Source of the DNA: Luteococcus sanguinis
GTDB taxonomy: Bacteria; Actinomycetota; Actinomycetes; Propionibacteriales; Propionibacteriaceae
Direction of reading: 5' to 3'
Length of the DNA stretch: 64,000 nucleotides
NCBI RefSeq assembly: GCF_039527675.1
Contig: NZ_BAAAKI010000001.1
Location: forward strand, 235,999-299,998
A program made the translations under genes and the position numbers. Under the pieces are notes generated by a model. That model had not been told where the DNA came from and searched no databases. It was given only the letters and a program-made list of their open reading frames with translations. Of the stretch, positions 62,489 through 64,000 are shown piece after piece. The first letter of the stretch is position 1. The number at the start of each line of letters is the position of its first letter.

Positions 62489-63708
62489 GCTCTGCCACCA
62501 CCCACGCGCCCACCCCCGCCGCCGGCGCCGACCTGAGCGGCCAGCTGGGCCAGGTGCTGCTCGCCACCCTCGCCTCGGCCACCGGCTTCTGGGCATGGAT
62601 GTCGATCGCCCCGATGCAGAAGACCTACGCCACCTCGATGGGGCTGTCCGAGAGCCAGATCGCGATGATGCTGGCGACCCCGGTGATCGTCGGCTCGCTC
62701 GGCCGCATCCTCGTCGGCGCGCTCACCGACCGTCTGGGCGGTCGCAAGATGTTCGCGACGATCCTGCTGCTGGCCGCCCCGGCCGTGATCCTGGTGTCGA
62801 TCGCCGGGCAGACCAAGAACTACCCGCTGCTGATCGGCGCGGGCTTCTACCTCGGCGTCGCCGGGACGATCTTCGCGGTCGGTATCCCCTTCTCGTCCGC
62901 CTGGTACGCGCCGGAGCGTCGCGGCTTCGCCAACGGCGTCTTCGGGATGGGCATGATCGGCACCGCCGTCGCCGCCTTCGTCACCCCGCGCCTGGTGAAG
63001 GCCACCGCGTACACGACCGCGCACTACATCATCGCCGCGATCCTCGTGCTGGTGGCGGCGCTGGTCTGGTTCACGATGAAGGAGTCGCCGACCTGGCAGC
63101 CGCAGCACCAGCCGCTGGTGCCCCGCGTCGCCGCCGCGCTGAAGCTGGCCGTCACCTGGCAGATGTGCTTCCTGTACGCGATCGTCTTCGGCGGCTTCGT
63201 GGCCTTCTCCACCTTCCTGCCGAAGTACCTGACCACCGTCTACCCGCACCTGGACGCCGTGGCTGCGGCCAACCGGATGGGCTCCTTCGTGATCGCCGCC
63301 GTGCTGGCTCGTCCCTTCGGCGGCGTGCTGGCCGACAAGGTTGGTCCGAAGATCGTCACGCTGGTCTCGCTGGTCGGTGTCGCCGTGATGGCCTTCCTCG
63401 CGTCCACGCAGCCCACCGAGGGCGCGTTGACCGGCCTCACCTTCCTGTTGATGGCCGCCTGCCTCGGACTGGGCCAGGGCTCGGTCTTCGGCTGGGTGCC
63501 GCGGATCGCACCGAAGGACAAGGTGGGTGCCGTCTCCGGCACCGTCGCCGCCGCCGGTGGCCTGGGCGGCTACTTCCCGCCGCTGGTGATGGCCGCCACC
63601 TATGACGCCGCCACCCACTCCTACGCGAAGGGGCTGTGGGCGCTGGTGGCCACCGCCATCCTCGGCCTGGTGCTGGCCTTCGTCCTCATGGAGAAGCGCG
63701 ACGCCTGA
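62485..63708 (+). CDS. narK: Nitrate/nitrite MFS transporter NarK
   Basis: Twelve-helix MFS transporter of 407 residues that brings nitrate in and/or exports nitrite. The MFS motif after helix 2 is GALTDRLGGRKM near 74. Nitrate signature loops are in GVFGMGMIGTAVAAFVTPRLV (helix 5 region) and AAAGGLGGYFPPLVMAATYD (helix 11). Being in the nar operon, it supplies substrate directly to NarG. A strong terminator follows 20 nt after the stop. Confidence 0.95.
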   Translation: MSSATTHAPTPAAGADLSGQLGQVLLATLASATGFWAWMSIAPMQKTYATSMGLSESQIAMMLATPVIVGSLGRILVGALTDRLGGRKMFATILLLAAPAVILVSIAGQTKNYPLLIGAGFYLGVAGTIFAVGIPFSSAWYAPERRGFANGVFGMGMIGTAVAAFVTPRLVKATAYTTAHYIIAAILVLVAALVWFTMKESPTWQPQHQPLVPRVAAALKLAVTWQMCFLYAIVFGGFVAFSTFLPKYLTTVYPHLDAVAAANRMGSFVIAAVLARPFGGVLADKVGPKIVTLVSLVGVAVMAFLASTQPTEGALTGLTFLLMAACLGLGQGSVFGWVPRIAPKDKVGAVSGTVAAAGGLGGYFPPLVMAATYDAATHSYAKGLWALVATAILGLVLAFVLMEKRDA

Positions 63709-63727
63709 GGGCTGTCCTCGTGACGCA

Positions 63728-63765
63728 CGAAGCCGCCGGATCCCGTTGGGGGTCCGGCGGCTTCG
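63728..63765 (+). terminator. Terminator of the nar operon
   Basis: CGAAGCCGCCGGATCCC and GGGGTCCGGCGGCTTCG form a 17-bp stem with one wobble and a 4-nt loop. Confidence 0.8.
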
Positions 63766-63863
63766 TCGTGCTGTCCCTGCAGCGGCCGTCGTGAGTGGGG
63801 TCTCGAAGGAGGTTCGTGGGACCCTCCACTGCAAAGAGACGGAGGTTGCCAAGAGCTGGTGAT

Positions 63864-63883
63864 TGGTACCGCCTGCGGTACCA
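63864..63883. promoter_or_regulatory. Perfect palindrome at the start of the interrupted gene
   Basis: TGGTACCGCCTGCGGTACCA consists of 9-bp arms around CT. It overlaps the putative -10 (TACCAT, 63879-63884) and lies 7 nt before the ATG at 63891, as toxin-antitoxin operators do. Confidence 0.6.
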
Positions 63884-63884
63884 T
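63879..63884 (+). promoter_or_regulatory. Putative -10 element of the leaderless interrupted gene
   Basis: TACCAT lies 6 nt before the ATG at 63891 and overlaps the palindrome, so a bound repressor would block it directly. Confidence 0.4.
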
Positions 63885-63890
63885 TGCAGC

Positions 63891-63935
63891 ATGCCGAGTG
63901 TTTCGAGGATCCTCGCCGAGATGCGAGCCAATCCG
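63891..63935 (+). pseudogene. Toxin-antitoxin-type gene start, cut by an insertion sequence (HicA-like?)
   Basis: Fifteen codons read MPSVSRILAEMRANP. This resembles N-termini of short actinobacterial HicA-like toxins (ILAxMRANP), then homology stops where an insertion sequence begins (GGCTCTTCACAATCG). The palindromic operator just upstream supports a toxin-antitoxin locus. With only 15 residues the identification is weak. Confidence 0.35.
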
Positions 63936-64000
63936 GCTCTTCACAATCGAGGGTGTAGTTGGGGTCTGAACCCGCCGGCCTCGAGCAGGGATCTGGCGAT
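63935..64000. mobile_element. End of an ISL3-type insertion sequence, continues beyond the window
   Basis: The element appears to begin at GGCTCTTCACAATCG, directly after the toxin-like codons. Bases 63927-63934 (GCCAATCC) would be the expected 8-bp target copy. Confidence 0.6.
63941..64000 (-). CDS. ISL3-family transposase, C-terminal 19 residues
   Basis: The reverse-strand codons read IARSLLEAGGFRPQLHPRL then stop, which is the conserved C-terminus of actinobacterial ISL3-family DDE transposases. The stop lies 6 nt from the predicted element end. The rest lies beyond the window. Confidence 0.75.
   Translation of the reverse strand: MARSLLEAGGFRPQLHPRL

Overview
The window is GC-rich actinobacterial DNA. 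Its gene families point to the Propionibacteriales, most likely a Propionibacteriaceae genome, although no rRNA or clock gene is present to fix the genus. Supporting markers are the Pta/AckA acetate branch, a fused AccD-AccA-type carboxyltransferase, a FemAB protein paired with an alanine-racemase-like protein, a DUF5318 protein next to a class A PBP, a MoxR/DUF58/DUF4129 operon, DtxR-type iron boxes and a NarGHJI-NarK operon. Genes are tightly packed, with many 1-11 nt overlaps. The window starts inside an endonuclease IV gene, ends inside an ISL3-type transposase, and carries a 30-N assembly gap at 8718-8747.

Layout. 1-8319: DNA repair fragment, small membrane protein, pta, a levansucrase with a broken 5' end, htpX, carboxyltransferase (reverse) and ackA. 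8320-8836: gene-free convergent region holding the assembly gap inside an inverted repeat. 8837-12672: sugar ABC transporter (reverse) with a divergent GntR/UTRA regulator. 12700-19149: a lipoprotein, then an SDR-acyltransferase-AGPS cluster suggestive of ether-lipid synthesis, then the FemX-like and racemase-like pair. 19177-26564: a large YhgE/Pip protein under a long palindrome, a three-gene set for a diacetamido uronic acid nucleotide sugar (WlbA/WlbC/WlbB type), and an unknown secreted protein. 26557-33212: short repeats, two GT-C mannosyltransferase-type membrane proteins, class A PBP with DUF5318, a class IV aminotransferase and tRNA-Ala(TGC). 33284-39403: a shortened DUF2079 protein, an unknown membrane protein and the DUF4129/MoxR/DUF58 operon. 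39407-46787: two iron-uptake operons, each preceded by a DtxR/IdeR-type box: a siderophore ABC importer (binding protein, two permeases, ATPase) and EfeUOB. 46942-49927: hypothetical protein, tandem GNAT and GH13 hydrolase (reverse). 50222-52417: two-component system followed by a tiny secreted peptide gene. 52556-63708: phytase-like/GDPD fusion, mobA-like gene, and narGHJI-narK. 63864-64000: palindromic operator and a toxin-like start codon interrupted by an insertion sequence.

A recurring pattern is a TANNNT hexamer exactly 6-7 nt before the start codon of genes that begin a transcription unit (nfo, pta, ackA, gntR, the SDR, femX, the GT87 gene, the DUF5318 gene, the class IV aminotransferase, the histidine kinase, the small peptide, mobA, narG and the interrupted toxin-like gene). 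This is what leaderless mRNAs look like, and it decides several starts here.

Metabolically the genes fit a facultative anaerobe. Pta/AckA makes ATP and acetate, Nar respires nitrate with MobA supplying its cofactor, two iron systems provide metal for haem and Fe-S enzymes, and a substantial share of the remaining genes build or modify the cell envelope.
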